A DNA stretch of 64,000 nucleotides from positions 1,376,501 through 1,440,500 of the forward strand of contig JAZBRI010000003.1 in assembly GCA_036874045.1 (NCBI GenBank), read 5' to 3'. This DNA is from Cymodocea nodosa (taxonomy: Eukaryota > Streptophyta > Magnoliopsida > Alismatales > Cymodoceaceae). Below are positions 22,601 through 33,084 of the stretch, in pieces (the stretch's first letter is position 1; each line of letters opens with the position of its first letter). A program made the position numbers and the translations under genes. A model generated the notes under the pieces. That model was not told the origin of the DNA. It was given only the letters and a program-made list of their open reading frames with translations, and searched no databases.

Positions 22601-24734
22601 CAAATTACCTATGATATTTGTAATCTCGTCCCATGCTTTCTTGAGTTAAATCATGTTTGCAGAAAGTGTTGAGATTTCTGGGTATTGTCTAACATCCTTA
22701 CGAAATTAGTTGAATGTGTCCAAGCCATGCATATGGTAAATCAAATAATTTGGTGCATACATAGTTAAGATGGGTACCTAGTCATCCAAGTGTTTTCTGG
22801 GCAACACTTAGGGGTGCCCAACCCCCTTTTGGATTTAACTGGATCTTTGTTAGATCCAGTTAGGGATCCATCAAAGATCCAACACTATTTATGGTATCTT
22901 TTAGGGTTTTCTAACATTAAACCACCAAAAATAAATATATTATAAATAGAAATATAATCTGCAAAAAATAATATATATATATATAATTAGTGGTTTATAG
23001 ATAATTACATATTTAATTATTGATACACATTCTACAAAAAACGTATATTAATATAGGCACCGATGGCTAGCACCTTATCAACCTTGTATAGAACATTGTA
23101 ACTCCCACCAAAGAAGAAGTATGGTGCTACTCATAATACAGTGCATTAGAAGGATGTTTTGGGGGATATTCGAGGTATATGCCTCTTACTGCTGACTGAT
23201 TGATAAAATGCAATGGAATCGGACATGTTCATAGATGAACTTGACTACTGCACTATGGTTTTTTGCGCTAATTACTAAAAGAGAATAGTTACCATTAGAT
23301 CTAGTTGCACAAATTTTATAGGAAAAACATTTGGAAATCATTAGCTCTTTGAGATTTATTAAATAAAGCTGAATTTACTGCTGTATGTGTTGTTATTGTC
23401 ATTTCTTCTTGGCCATAAATTGACAGGAATATTTTGACATACTGAATAAATTGTTGCTTGCTGGTTGTAGACTTCGAAGTTGAGATTTGAACGAAAAAAT
23501 GTTACTTGTGTAATGCATAGTCTCTTGTTTTTGAAATCTAACCAGACGAGATTTTTCATGATAAAAAAACTGGAAATCTATCTTCTTGCTTCGGTTGTTA
23601 CTAGTTGTTTTTGTCTTTCATCTTCCAATGCCCATGTCCACATCCATAGTATTAAACTTACAGCACACATTGTCAAAGAATCCACAAAATGGTGAAAAGA
23701 TCCTTCTGGTTTCTAGTCAATGGTGTCTTAGATTTCATCTTGCTTCCTAGATGGAATGTCAGTTTCAGTAAAGGGACCCTCAAAGTTGATTCTACTTTAA
23801 TCATTGCGTGCATATTTTGCTACAGGTCTAGCATGACCTGTGAGGTCCTGCTTTTTATCATATGCTTTTTAGATGATCAACCTCTGTTGCTGTCCTAACA
23901 ATAAAATTCGAGAGAATTTATTACTGATGAGGATGGTTTTTGTTATTTTCAGCTCAGTGCTTGCAAGTTAAATTGTCATTGAGATTCAATAATTTGTAAT
24001 TGTATTATGGTGCTATTTGTTTTGTTTATTTTTTGTCAACCTGATCGTTAATTTATTTTCTCCCCTTGCAGATGCCAAACAACAATTTCTAATTCTCCAA
24101 TATAAAGGTGGGAATGCTTTGAAAGTGATTGTCATTATACAACCTAACAGGAAAATTGGCGAGATGACGTTTCAGAATAAGAGCATCAAAAAGGTGTAAC
24201 ATCAAAATCTGTAAGACAACCACGAATAATGTTTTATCTATTTCTATGCATCACATGTAGTTTTCTTTTCAGATACCAATTCCAAGTCCAGCCGAAGCCA
24301 CTCATAATTTGGAGATAGTTCTGAAGAATGGTGACAAAACTTGCATTGCAGTCAAGAGGGTCGCCCCTGTTGCTAACTTCCTCCAACTGCTTCCCACATA
24401 TGCTACTCGTTTGACTCCAATCTATGGTGCGTATGCCATATTCTTGACAGCGTTGATAGTTGGAGGGATGTGGACTTGTTGCAAATTAACAGGGTGGGGT
24501 AGGAGGGCTGATGCTGGGGCACGCTATCAACAGCTTGAAATGGGGATTCAGACCCAACCCACCTCGGTTGTCGAGACAGATGCGGCACATGGGTGGGATC
24601 AGTGGGATGATGATTGGGATGAGGAGGAAGCGGTCTCAAGATCTTCCCATAAGCAACACAATGAAAATGCCTCTGCAAATGGCCATACAACGACGACCTC
24701 CATCAACGATGGATGGGAGGATTGGGATGATTGA
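19654..24734 (+). CDS. Type I membrane protein with Pro/Ser/Asn-rich ectodomain (probably DUF7356 family)
   Basis: Exons 19654-19734, 19836-20301, 24072-24193 and 24273-24734 (TGA) give 376 residues. Residues 1-24 are a signal peptide. Residues 28 to about 160 are rich in Pro, Ser, Asn and Gly with many N-x-S/T sequons, as in cell-wall or secretory ectodomains. A compact domain follows (KCGTTNKTCWVNLVTCLW at the end of exon 2, then FLILQYKGGNALKVIVIIQP, and IVLKNGDKTCIAV), with conserved Cys. One transmembrane helix spans about 274-292. The cytosolic tail starts with YQQL (308-311), a YxxPhi sorting signal, and ends with acidic Trp motifs (WDQWDDDWDEEE at 331-342 and DGWEDWDD at 369-376). I associate this with the plant-only DUF7356 proteins; that name is from memory. 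Function is unknown; a cycling endomembrane protein is my inference. Intron 3 is 3.8 kb. Confidence 0.8.
20302..24071. other. Large third intron of the membrane-protein gene
   Basis: AT-rich, without recognisable exons or mobile-element proteins. A stretch at about 22760-22900 (GTTAAGATGGGTACC, TTAACTGGATCTTTGT and repeated GGATCCA/GATCCA words) resembles 48795-48905 in SCYL1 intron 6, so it is probably a dispersed repeat. A short TA tract lies near 22970-22984. Confidence 0.5.
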
Positions 24735-25631
24735 TTTTGCTGTAAATTTTCCTTCTTGTCGGCAAGACAGCAAGTGACAGGGAAAACGGTGAATTCCGGC
24801 GAGAAGTATTGTGCGTGAATTTGTAGTTGTAATACACATGAAAACCTTGAAGGAGGTTGAGTGAGGTGCCTCCTTGTGGGTAAATATTACATGAACAATG
24901 TAAATTAGGAGAAAGAGAAACACCCACCCATCCATTTGTCCTGAGTTGCTCTGACTCCCCCAGCATATACATGAACATGTGCTTTGCCTCATCAGTCGCC
25001 ACCACCATTCCTATGCTACCTCTCCACTTGTCTGTCTCTGGATGGTGAACGCCTCTTTAACTAGTAGCACAGGCAAGATGAGAGGTCGATGCATTGCTTC
25101 TGCGATGGTGTATGGTCGAGGTTCCACCGATGTAATGGATACTGTTTAAATACGTTGCATGGTCTCACAATTTGATCAATTATATGTATTATCATTCATG
25201 TGGTTGAAGCTTTTTGTTCCACCATGTAGAGCCCAATCATCATTTGTTTGTGGAACTAAGAACATGTATGTATGGTATGCACACCGTTCGCTCATTCTCT
25301 TGCGCTCTCAATTCCTGATTCTAATTATTAATATAAGGATGCAGAACAGCGGAAAAATTGAATAATATATAATGAAAAACCGAGAGTTGTGAATGTCATA
25401 GTCATTAATTAAGCTAGAGCCCGCTTAAGCTTTCACATGAAGAAGAAGCACGGTCAAGCTTCCGGCCAATGAGTGGCACTACGTTCATATCAACCCAACT
25501 CACAATTCTGATTTCCAAAAAGAAAAACTGAACGGTTGCAGGAATCATAGGATGATGATGCATCGTCATACAAAGTGGAGTGAACTGCAAAATCCCGCCT
25601 TGATCTTAAGCATTTAAACTTTGTTAAGAAC
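24735..25631. other. Convergent 3' spacer
   Basis: 897 bases between the stop codons of two genes that converge tail to tail. It should hold both 3' UTRs. Nothing else is recognised. Confidence 0.6.
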
Positions 25632-28600
25632 TCAACCTTCCTTAGGACTCCTGTCATGGCAAGTATCAACTCTTGTGGGATTCCTGCGGCCCTTGTCCGG
25701 GCCACCGATGACACCCCACATCTCAAACTGCCTCTGCCGAGCTCTCGCCCTCTCTTTCTCTTCTTCAGATTTTGTTGAGAAGCAGTGAGGACAGGACACA
25801 CCAAACTCCCACTCTGGGCGTTCCATGTCCGCATCACTTACTGGTTGCTTGCAACCGTAGCATAACTTGAAATTTCCCTGATCCAGCCCATGTTCCACCG
25901 ACACACGCTTGTCGAACACAAAGCATTCGCCCTCCCAAAGGCTCTCTTCCTTGGGAACCTCCTCTAAATATTTCAAAATCCCACCCTCCAAATGGTAAAC
26001 CTGGCAAGGCATCATATATTAACAAGGCATTCACAACATACTGAATTCCATTTTAAAGACGTAAAAATGTGGTAATTCAAACTAAACCGACGGAAATAAA
26101 CTTATTCATCATTGCTTGAAAAGATCATGCTCTTTTCTTGCACCTATTTTGCAACATTGCCGGTGCAGTCGCAAATTAGTGAAACCTTACAAAATTGGAG
26201 GATAGACAGACAAACGAGTGTGGCCCTCAATGAAGTCACGGAAGCAAGCCCAACTAGATGTTTTTGGAGCATTGAAAATGATGTTTAGAGTTGAGGAATA
26301 CCTCTTGAAAACCTTTGCTTAAGAGAAAACTAGAAGCCTTCTCGCACCTGATTCCACCAGTGCAATACATTGCAACACAAGGGAGTTTCTTCTGTTTTTT
26401 CTCTTCAGATTCAGATCCAGATCCATTATTTGAGTTGTCAGCGTCCATCCCTCTCTCCTTATTGTTTGTCTTGTTTAGTTGAAAGTGTTCATCGACCCAA
26501 AGAGCAAAGTCTCGGAATGCCATCGTACATGGATCAACCGCTCCTTTAAACTTTCCAATTCGAGTTTCATATACATTTCGAACATCAATTAACACCTGAA
26601 TTACATAGGAATCTAAACAAATGATTTGGCGATTCTTCTTCCTTACACAAGCAAAGAAAAGAAAAGGAGAAGAGGCATGGAAATTTTTTAAACAAATGAA
26701 AAAGAAATAAAGATGAGCTTAAAGATCTGCTTTGGAGGCTACCATCGTCAGAAATGTTGGCCAGGGCTTCCTTCGATGAAGATATGAAAAAGACATTTAC
26801 TTATAGAAGCAATGCCACAAATTTCTTCCAAATAGGAATAAGGCAAAAGGTACAAGGGCAAAATATATTAATTGTTTGGTTTGGCTTACTCACCGTATCT
26901 GGATCATTTATTAATGCATTCCAATCTCTTGGCTTCACATATTTTCCTACTTGTTTGGTAGGGGATACAGATGGATCTCCAAAAGTCACAATCTGCTCAG
27001 TACAAGAAAGAAGCATTTCTTAAAGAACATTCCTCCAATAGACCCAAAAATCATGAACATCATATGCAGCAATACCTCTCTTTTCAGCTTGACCCGAACA
27101 TGATCCCACCTGAATGGTGCATCTTCTCCGGCTCCAAGGGGGGATTGGCAAGTGTGTCCGTGATGGATAGCTTCATCCTCTGGACCAACAGGTGACTCTA
27201 TCATTCTTAGGCCCTTTAGGCGCTCATCATACTGAATGAATTCAAAAACCTTTTCAACCGAATCCCTTGCCCCACAAATGCTTCCATTAATTCCTTCTGG
27301 TGCAAGAATAATACCACCTGAAATAAGCTGAATATCATCAGAGGTGAGGAACAAGTATCAGTACAGCAGTTTTATGCCATAAACAAATTTGTAGCAAAAA
27401 GTGGATGCTAAAAAACGAAGTGCAAAATCTAGATGGGCCAACAGATTAATCGTTAATCATTGGGCATTATGACGATAGTTAACTGGGGTGATAACAATAC
27501 ACTAGTTCCCACTGTAATTGACGCCCAAGTCACAGACCTATCACAATTGAGGAAACAAATGGAAAGTGGCAATCACAGTATAAAGAAAAATAACCTTAGA
27601 ACATCTTATGCTAGGAGGTAGAAACATGGTACTTTTAACAACGTCATCGTGAAACAATGGGAAAGTGCAAGAATAGACAAATATGAATATTAAGCACCTA
27701 GGTTATCGTCAAGCAAGCCCGTCTAGTTGAAGCTTAAAGACCAACACCACCCAGACATTTCAATCCTACTGAAAAGTAGTAGCCTTATCAAACGTCAATG
27801 AAATCCTTATATAATGTTACCACACTACGTACCATGTAGCTGAGACATACAAATGCAGAAGTAGCAACTATCACATAAAATTCCAATATATTAGCAGAAT
27901 GCCATCTTAAAGACTAACAAAAGCAAAATGTTTGCATGTGTATTGAGAGTCGTAGACTCGAAGATTGAACGAGAAACATGTAGAAATGAGAAGAAATAAT
28001 CGCCAAAATTCGTAGAAAAATAAAAGGAGCAAGGAAATAGGGAGAAAGGGGAGAAAAAGGGAGAACACGCCACAAAACGCCAAGATTTTATGCGGTTCAG
28101 TTGAAACCTATGTCTACATGAATTCAACGCACAACCCAAAATGTAACATCAAAAATTCCAAAAAAGCAAGATGACCTCACCCTAATCTACCATCCAAGTA
28201 TATGCCCATATAACCAATACTTCAGAAACCAAATAGATGGGGGCAGATAATTTCATTACACCATGTGAAAAATGCTAGTGGGTCGATTTCAAAACAACAC
28301 GAGATCATTCATTCCCATTTTCAACAGAAAGATTCGAAAAGCACAAGCAATGGCAAGCGAAAGAGGGACAACTTTCTCCCCTCACCAAATCCTCACAGAG
28401 CTTCTTCAACGGCCTCCTTAGCTCAGCATGGTCAGGCAAATCCGCGAATTTATAGAACGAGACCACCACCAGCACCGACCCGCCTTCCATCCCAACATCA
28501 CCCTCGACGCACGTCACGGCGGCGACCACCGGACCGCCGCCCGAGGCCGTCATCCCGCAGGGAAAGGCCGGTCCTTTCTGGTCCACCCCGAGCTGGAGGC

Positions 28601-28709
28601 CAACTCCCATGGTGGGCGTTGATCTCGGGTTGAGGTTGAAGGTGGGCGGCAACCTAGCCGCTGCCGGCGTGGTGGCGGTGCGAAGCTTGGGAACGGAGGA
28701 AGTCAGCAT
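25632..28709 (-). CDS. TrhO/UPF0176 rhodanese-domain protein, probable plastid tRNA U34 hydroxylase (STR8/At2g40760-like)
   Basis: Minus-strand exons, in order: 28709-28386, 27327-27076, 26992-26894, 26595-26302, 26000-25632 (stop), 445 residues, all phase 0. Residues 1 to about 75 are Ser/Thr/Pro/Arg-rich, like a chloroplast transit peptide. Then come the UPF0176 N-terminal domain ([27 protein letters not shown]), KYVKPRDWN, and a rhodanese domain ([10 protein letters not shown] to GFQEV) with active loop CTGGIRC, catalytic Cys303. The C-terminus has CxxC pairs at 370/373 and 393/396. In bacteria TrhO (YceA) makes 5-hydroxyuridine at tRNA position 34; a plastid equivalent is inference. An acidic/Asn/Ser insert (about 265-295) interrupts the rhodanese fold just before the active loop. 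The exon-2 acceptor was set at 27328 so that EDL joins LISGG in frame; the nearer AG would break the frame. The gene converges on the membrane-protein gene. Confidence 0.88.
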
Positions 28710-29727
28710 CTGACGAGAAGAACATGGGATTTCCGGTCCGGGCTGGTGGTTCCGGTTGCATTTTTGTTTTTATTATATCTTCCATCGGCCCGGAAATCGT
28801 CAGCGGTGAACCGTCGGCCCAGGCCCGCAGTGTCCGGTCCGGTCCGGTTTCGTGCCTGAGCAAGATACTGCCAAATTTATTTTTCTTATAAAACTTAAAC
28901 CTGATTGGGTTTTTTTACCAGTATAATATATTAATATAGCTGTGGGTACCTGTAAATAAAAATAAATAAAATTTATCGTTCAAATTATTCGTGAATAAAA
29001 GTAACAATTGATAATCAAATGTATGGATAATAAAATTTCAAGAGGTTTCCATTGGCATCTTATTAAGGACGACCTTTGAATAGGATGGAGGACAGGAGGA
29101 TATGGGCATATGAAGATAAGGGACCACTACATGAAAATAATGAATAGTTCAGTTGTAATTCGAATCAAACTCTTTTGATAACGCTAAGACATGAAAATGA
29201 TGGTGCACCACAGAACCAATTTTTCAACGCTCAGGATTGGAACGCATTCATTGTATCTATCAAAAATTCAACATTATTGTTTGTGTACATCTATCTATCA
29301 AATTTCGAATTCTAATTTTTAAGTACTTTGAATTCACAATTATGGTAAAAGATTCTATTAGTACCACGACCATTATCGTGGACAGATTCGATGATTACCA
29401 AAGATGAGCATTTAATAAATGGTTACATTTTGAATAAGAGTTCAATGTTATACTGCAGGTATTAGTGGTTAAAAGTGTGAAACTACTTTTTCTATGGTTT
29501 AAATATATCGATTTAAAATCTCTTAAATAATGTACCAGAATTTGAATTTGAAGTTTTTTTAGAGTAGAGTAATTTTCCTAATAGTTAATTTATTTTTTGA
29601 AAATATTTAAATCATAAAGAAAATGAAATAAACCTACAAATTCTCAAATGTAAACTCAGATTTTAAATATATCCACAACCATTTACAACACGATCGGGAA
29701 GTGACTAAACTTTTACAACGTCCACAA

Positions 29728-29760
29728 ATATATATATATATATTTATTTATTTATTTATT
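29728..29760. repeat. Compound (TA)n-(TTTA)n microsatellite
   Basis: About 8 TA units run into about four TTTA units. A second compound tract, (TA)n-(CA)n, lies at 29829-29854. Confidence 0.85.
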
Positions 29761-30689
29761 GGTCTTCTCACGGTGCCGTCATATATCATCCAGATGGAAG
29801 AGATTAACACAAATAATTAATCATAAATAATATATATATATACACACACACACCCCACCCATCTTGTACGTATCTTTGGTTACGTGAACCTCAATCCAAC
29901 AAGTGTTTTTTTCTTTTCTTTTCTTTTCCTTGATTAATTAATTAACGGGTCGATGGGGACATCCTCTAACGTGTTTGACTTGGGCTCCCAGCAACAGGAA
30001 ACAGACGGTAATTGTGGAAAAGACAGCTCCGTAGACGACGCTTGTCCGTGGCCGTTGACAAAGGAAAAGAATGAGTGTGCTTCAAATACATGCAGCTAAT
30101 AAAAGCATGTGTATATCTTATGGTTTAAATAGTGAAGATTATATTTAAAATAAATATATTTTATCTGAACAAAAAAAAAGATATCGTTGATAAATTTTAA
30201 ATCGGTACATCTAATCCATAACAGGAGAACTTACAATAAGTTTAACTCATTTTTTTATAAACAAGGAGAAAGAAATTCATCAAGAGAAAAAGAAGTGAAG
30301 CTTGCAATATCACTCTATTTTAATTGATGAGTTGATTATTCGTTTTTTATGTAATTTTCCCTGAATTCAATTATTTACAAACAGAACGTAGATAGCCATG
30401 TTATTTTAGTAGTTGATGAAATTATTAAGTTACGGATCGATGTTCCTTCTCTCGCGAGATTTTCGTTAGCTCTTCGACTTTTCAACTCCGCCAACATCGG
30501 AAGTCTCAAGTTCTGATTAGTCCTATCCCAAGCCCTGTCAATCTGGACTGAGAATCTGATTTTCAGGGCAGCATTTGTATGTATTCTTTGGAAAAAAAAT
30601 CAATGGTGGGGACTTCCGTCAACAATGACCATTTCTTCCTCTATTTCGGTAACCCGAAGAGGAAAATTGCGAAGAAAGCGATGGAACAA

Positions 30690-31180
30690 CCAAAAACAAA
30701 AAAAAAGGGCCCGTCGGGCGTCGGCCACCTTCTTCCGCCGACTTGGGGCGGGGACGACGACGGTTCATGGCCGCTGTCGTCGTCGCTTTCTTATGATTCC
30801 AAAATTTCGAAAACGTACCATTTCGGTATCATCAATTATCGCAAGTAATCCTTAACTGAGAATTCACAAGTAAGATTTATAAGTTCACATTTTATCTTCG
30901 GACCACCGCACGGGGGAAAAAAAAAAAAAGAAAGGACGAAGATGAGAGATTTCAAATTTCCGAAGGTGATTTCCGCAATTGCCACATCTCACACGACGCC
31001 GTCGATGAACTCCACCTACCCACCACCGCGCTCGCACGCGTCCGTGGCCTCCCGTCCACACCTGGTTGTTCTGTCGCCGTGGTCGGTGACGTTCTCACGG
31101 TCACGTCACCCGCCGTTATCTGTCTTCGCTCCACACGAATCACACCTCACATACGACACGACGCGTGAACTCCGTGGTAC
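30690..31180. other. GC-rich island with short open frames, unassigned
   Basis: Base composition rises sharply against AT-rich surroundings. Open frames at 30579-30848 and 30942-31205 cover it but overlap each other's shadows and match nothing I know. It could be the eroded exon of a lost gene or an unrecognised small gene. Confidence 0.3.
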
Positions 31181-32920
31181 ATATCTGACGGAAATAAATA
31201 AATAAGTAATTTTCTGATGAGCTTAAGCTCGAAATTTTAGCGAATGTTAAACCCATGAGCTCTAAATTAAATTAAAATCTTGGAAGAAACGTTAACGTGG
31301 AGTCTGCATTTTGCATTGGATCTTGCGCACTAATTATTTTGTGCGAACATACTCTTTTTCTGACCACCTAATAGTAGTTCTCGTGATCCACATGTTTTGA
31401 ACTATTAAAATTTTGTGCGAGGAATCTCGATTTTACCGAAATATAAACTTCGAGGATCGTATATAATTTCATCAGCATTACGTGGGACAATTGAGGCGAT
31501 GATTTTTTTTTCTTCTTTAAAGTTCCAGTTGGTATGATAAAGAAGGTTGGTGGGATGGTTACGCCAACGACAGACAATTTCGATGTCACCTTGTATTTAA
31601 ATAATAATAATAATTCCCACAAAAATATCTTTGTTCACCAATCCGTGAAGCATCGACTGGGATTATTTATAATTTTGTCGTTAAAAGCTACTCTTGTCAC
31701 TCCAAAGCTGAATATCCATTAAGAGCTGTGAAGAATCGAGGAGGACCAAAGTCCCTCCTATCTTTGTTTATCTATCTATTCAACGATCATGTCACAAAGC
31801 AGGAATATTTTTCCTGTAAATATACTTTTTATCTTGAAAAATATACGCAATCGTATGTCTAATTATTAATCTGTCGGAATCCTGAACGACACCGGTAATT
31901 CTCGATCTAGAAAATTAATTTAGTAAAATATGTTGGGCCTTTAAGTTAATCACCAATAGTTACTTAATTGAATACAATTTTTATTATTTGATGACAAGAT
32001 TTGCACGACTATATATTTTCCTCTTTTGCACGTATATTTGTAAATAAAAAATGTCCGAAATAATTCGTAACTTTCTTTACACGAGTCTTCAGATTCCTTC
32101 TTTTTCTGCGAAACTTTAATTCAGAATCAATTGATATTAAATAAAAAATTCATTATATATTAATCTGCATGTTATATTATTAATTTCAGCGGCTAAACGT
32201 GACCTTATCTTACGCACAAGCAAGCGATGCTCCCTTGCTAGACCGGCGTTGAGTTGTGTTGAATTAAGAATCGTCCGCTTTGGTTTTTTAAGATCATATC
32301 ATCAAGACCCTCCCTAAACCTGGCACCGTTATTTTATTTCTATGAATATAGAACAAATCAAGTTGGAAATACGCCAACACCAAAATTATTGACGGTTTCA
32401 ATTGATTGGAGTGATTTTTCCTCTCCCCCGAAATTGATTGACTGACTTTCGCATCCTTCGTCGGTCCGTCCTTGAGCCTCCACGTCTCTCTGATTTACTC
32501 CATGGCTTGTTAAGTCAAAGTTGAGTTTCATAAACTTTTCCCCTCTAATATTTCCAAATTCTACCTTTCGTTAAAACGTAAAATGAGAATTATTGAATAT
32601 TAAATGATTAAGATGAACTGTTCTTGCGTCAACGAATTCTCTTATTATTGTGATGATAAAGTAAGAATAATATTAAGATAGATTTCAGCTATGCGATTAC
32701 AGTTGGAAAAAAGAATTTAAGTTACAAGATCAATTCGAAAGAGAACGGCAGAAAAACTAATTATTATTTCCTTCTGACTGGTTACCTTATAGGAGATAAA
32801 ATTATCATATAAAAATAAAAATAAAAGTTCATAATTAGATATTAATTAGTCAATGTTGTAAGGTGCCAGCGTTCTCCGTCTACCGCAAGCCCGAAGTCCA
32901 ACACCTCCGTCACCACACAC

Positions 32921-33019
32921 ACCAACTCCTCTTACGCACGCGCACTTTCCCACCTACTACCGCCATCGAACGTTTGCCTCCAAAACCGAACCAACCCCCG
33001 CTCCCCCGTCACTATATAA
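32921..33019 (+). promoter_or_regulatory. C4H promoter: AC/MYB elements and TATA box
   Basis: TATATAA at 33013-33019 is 66 bases before the ATG. Just upstream stand ACCAACC (32990-32996, the AC-II element), ACCTACT (32952-32958, AC-like) and ACCAACT (32921-32927). AC elements bound by R2R3-MYB factors are the established control sites of phenylpropanoid and lignin genes, so their presence here fits the gene. The predicted 5' leader is short and C/A-rich, with further ACC repeats. Confidence 0.7.
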
Positions 33020-33084
33020 TCAACCACCACCAACACCCCAGCCACCACCAACCCGTCCCCCATCGGCAACCACCGTCCGCCGCC

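Larger units (their letters stand above)
28710..32900. other. Long divergent spacer between TrhO and C4H
   Basis: Holds the TrhO upstream region (GC-rich to about 28860), then AT-rich DNA with microsatellites, a GC-rich island at about 30690-31180 and further AT-rich sequence up to the C4H promoter. No gene or mobile-element protein is recognised. Confidence 0.5.

Noticed and set aside
28305-28385. Continuation of the TrhO first exon past the splice site
   Set aside because: The frame runs on only into intron; the donor at 28384-28385 joins in phase to the acceptor at 27328 and restores the conserved EDL-(L/R)(I/V)SGG sequence.
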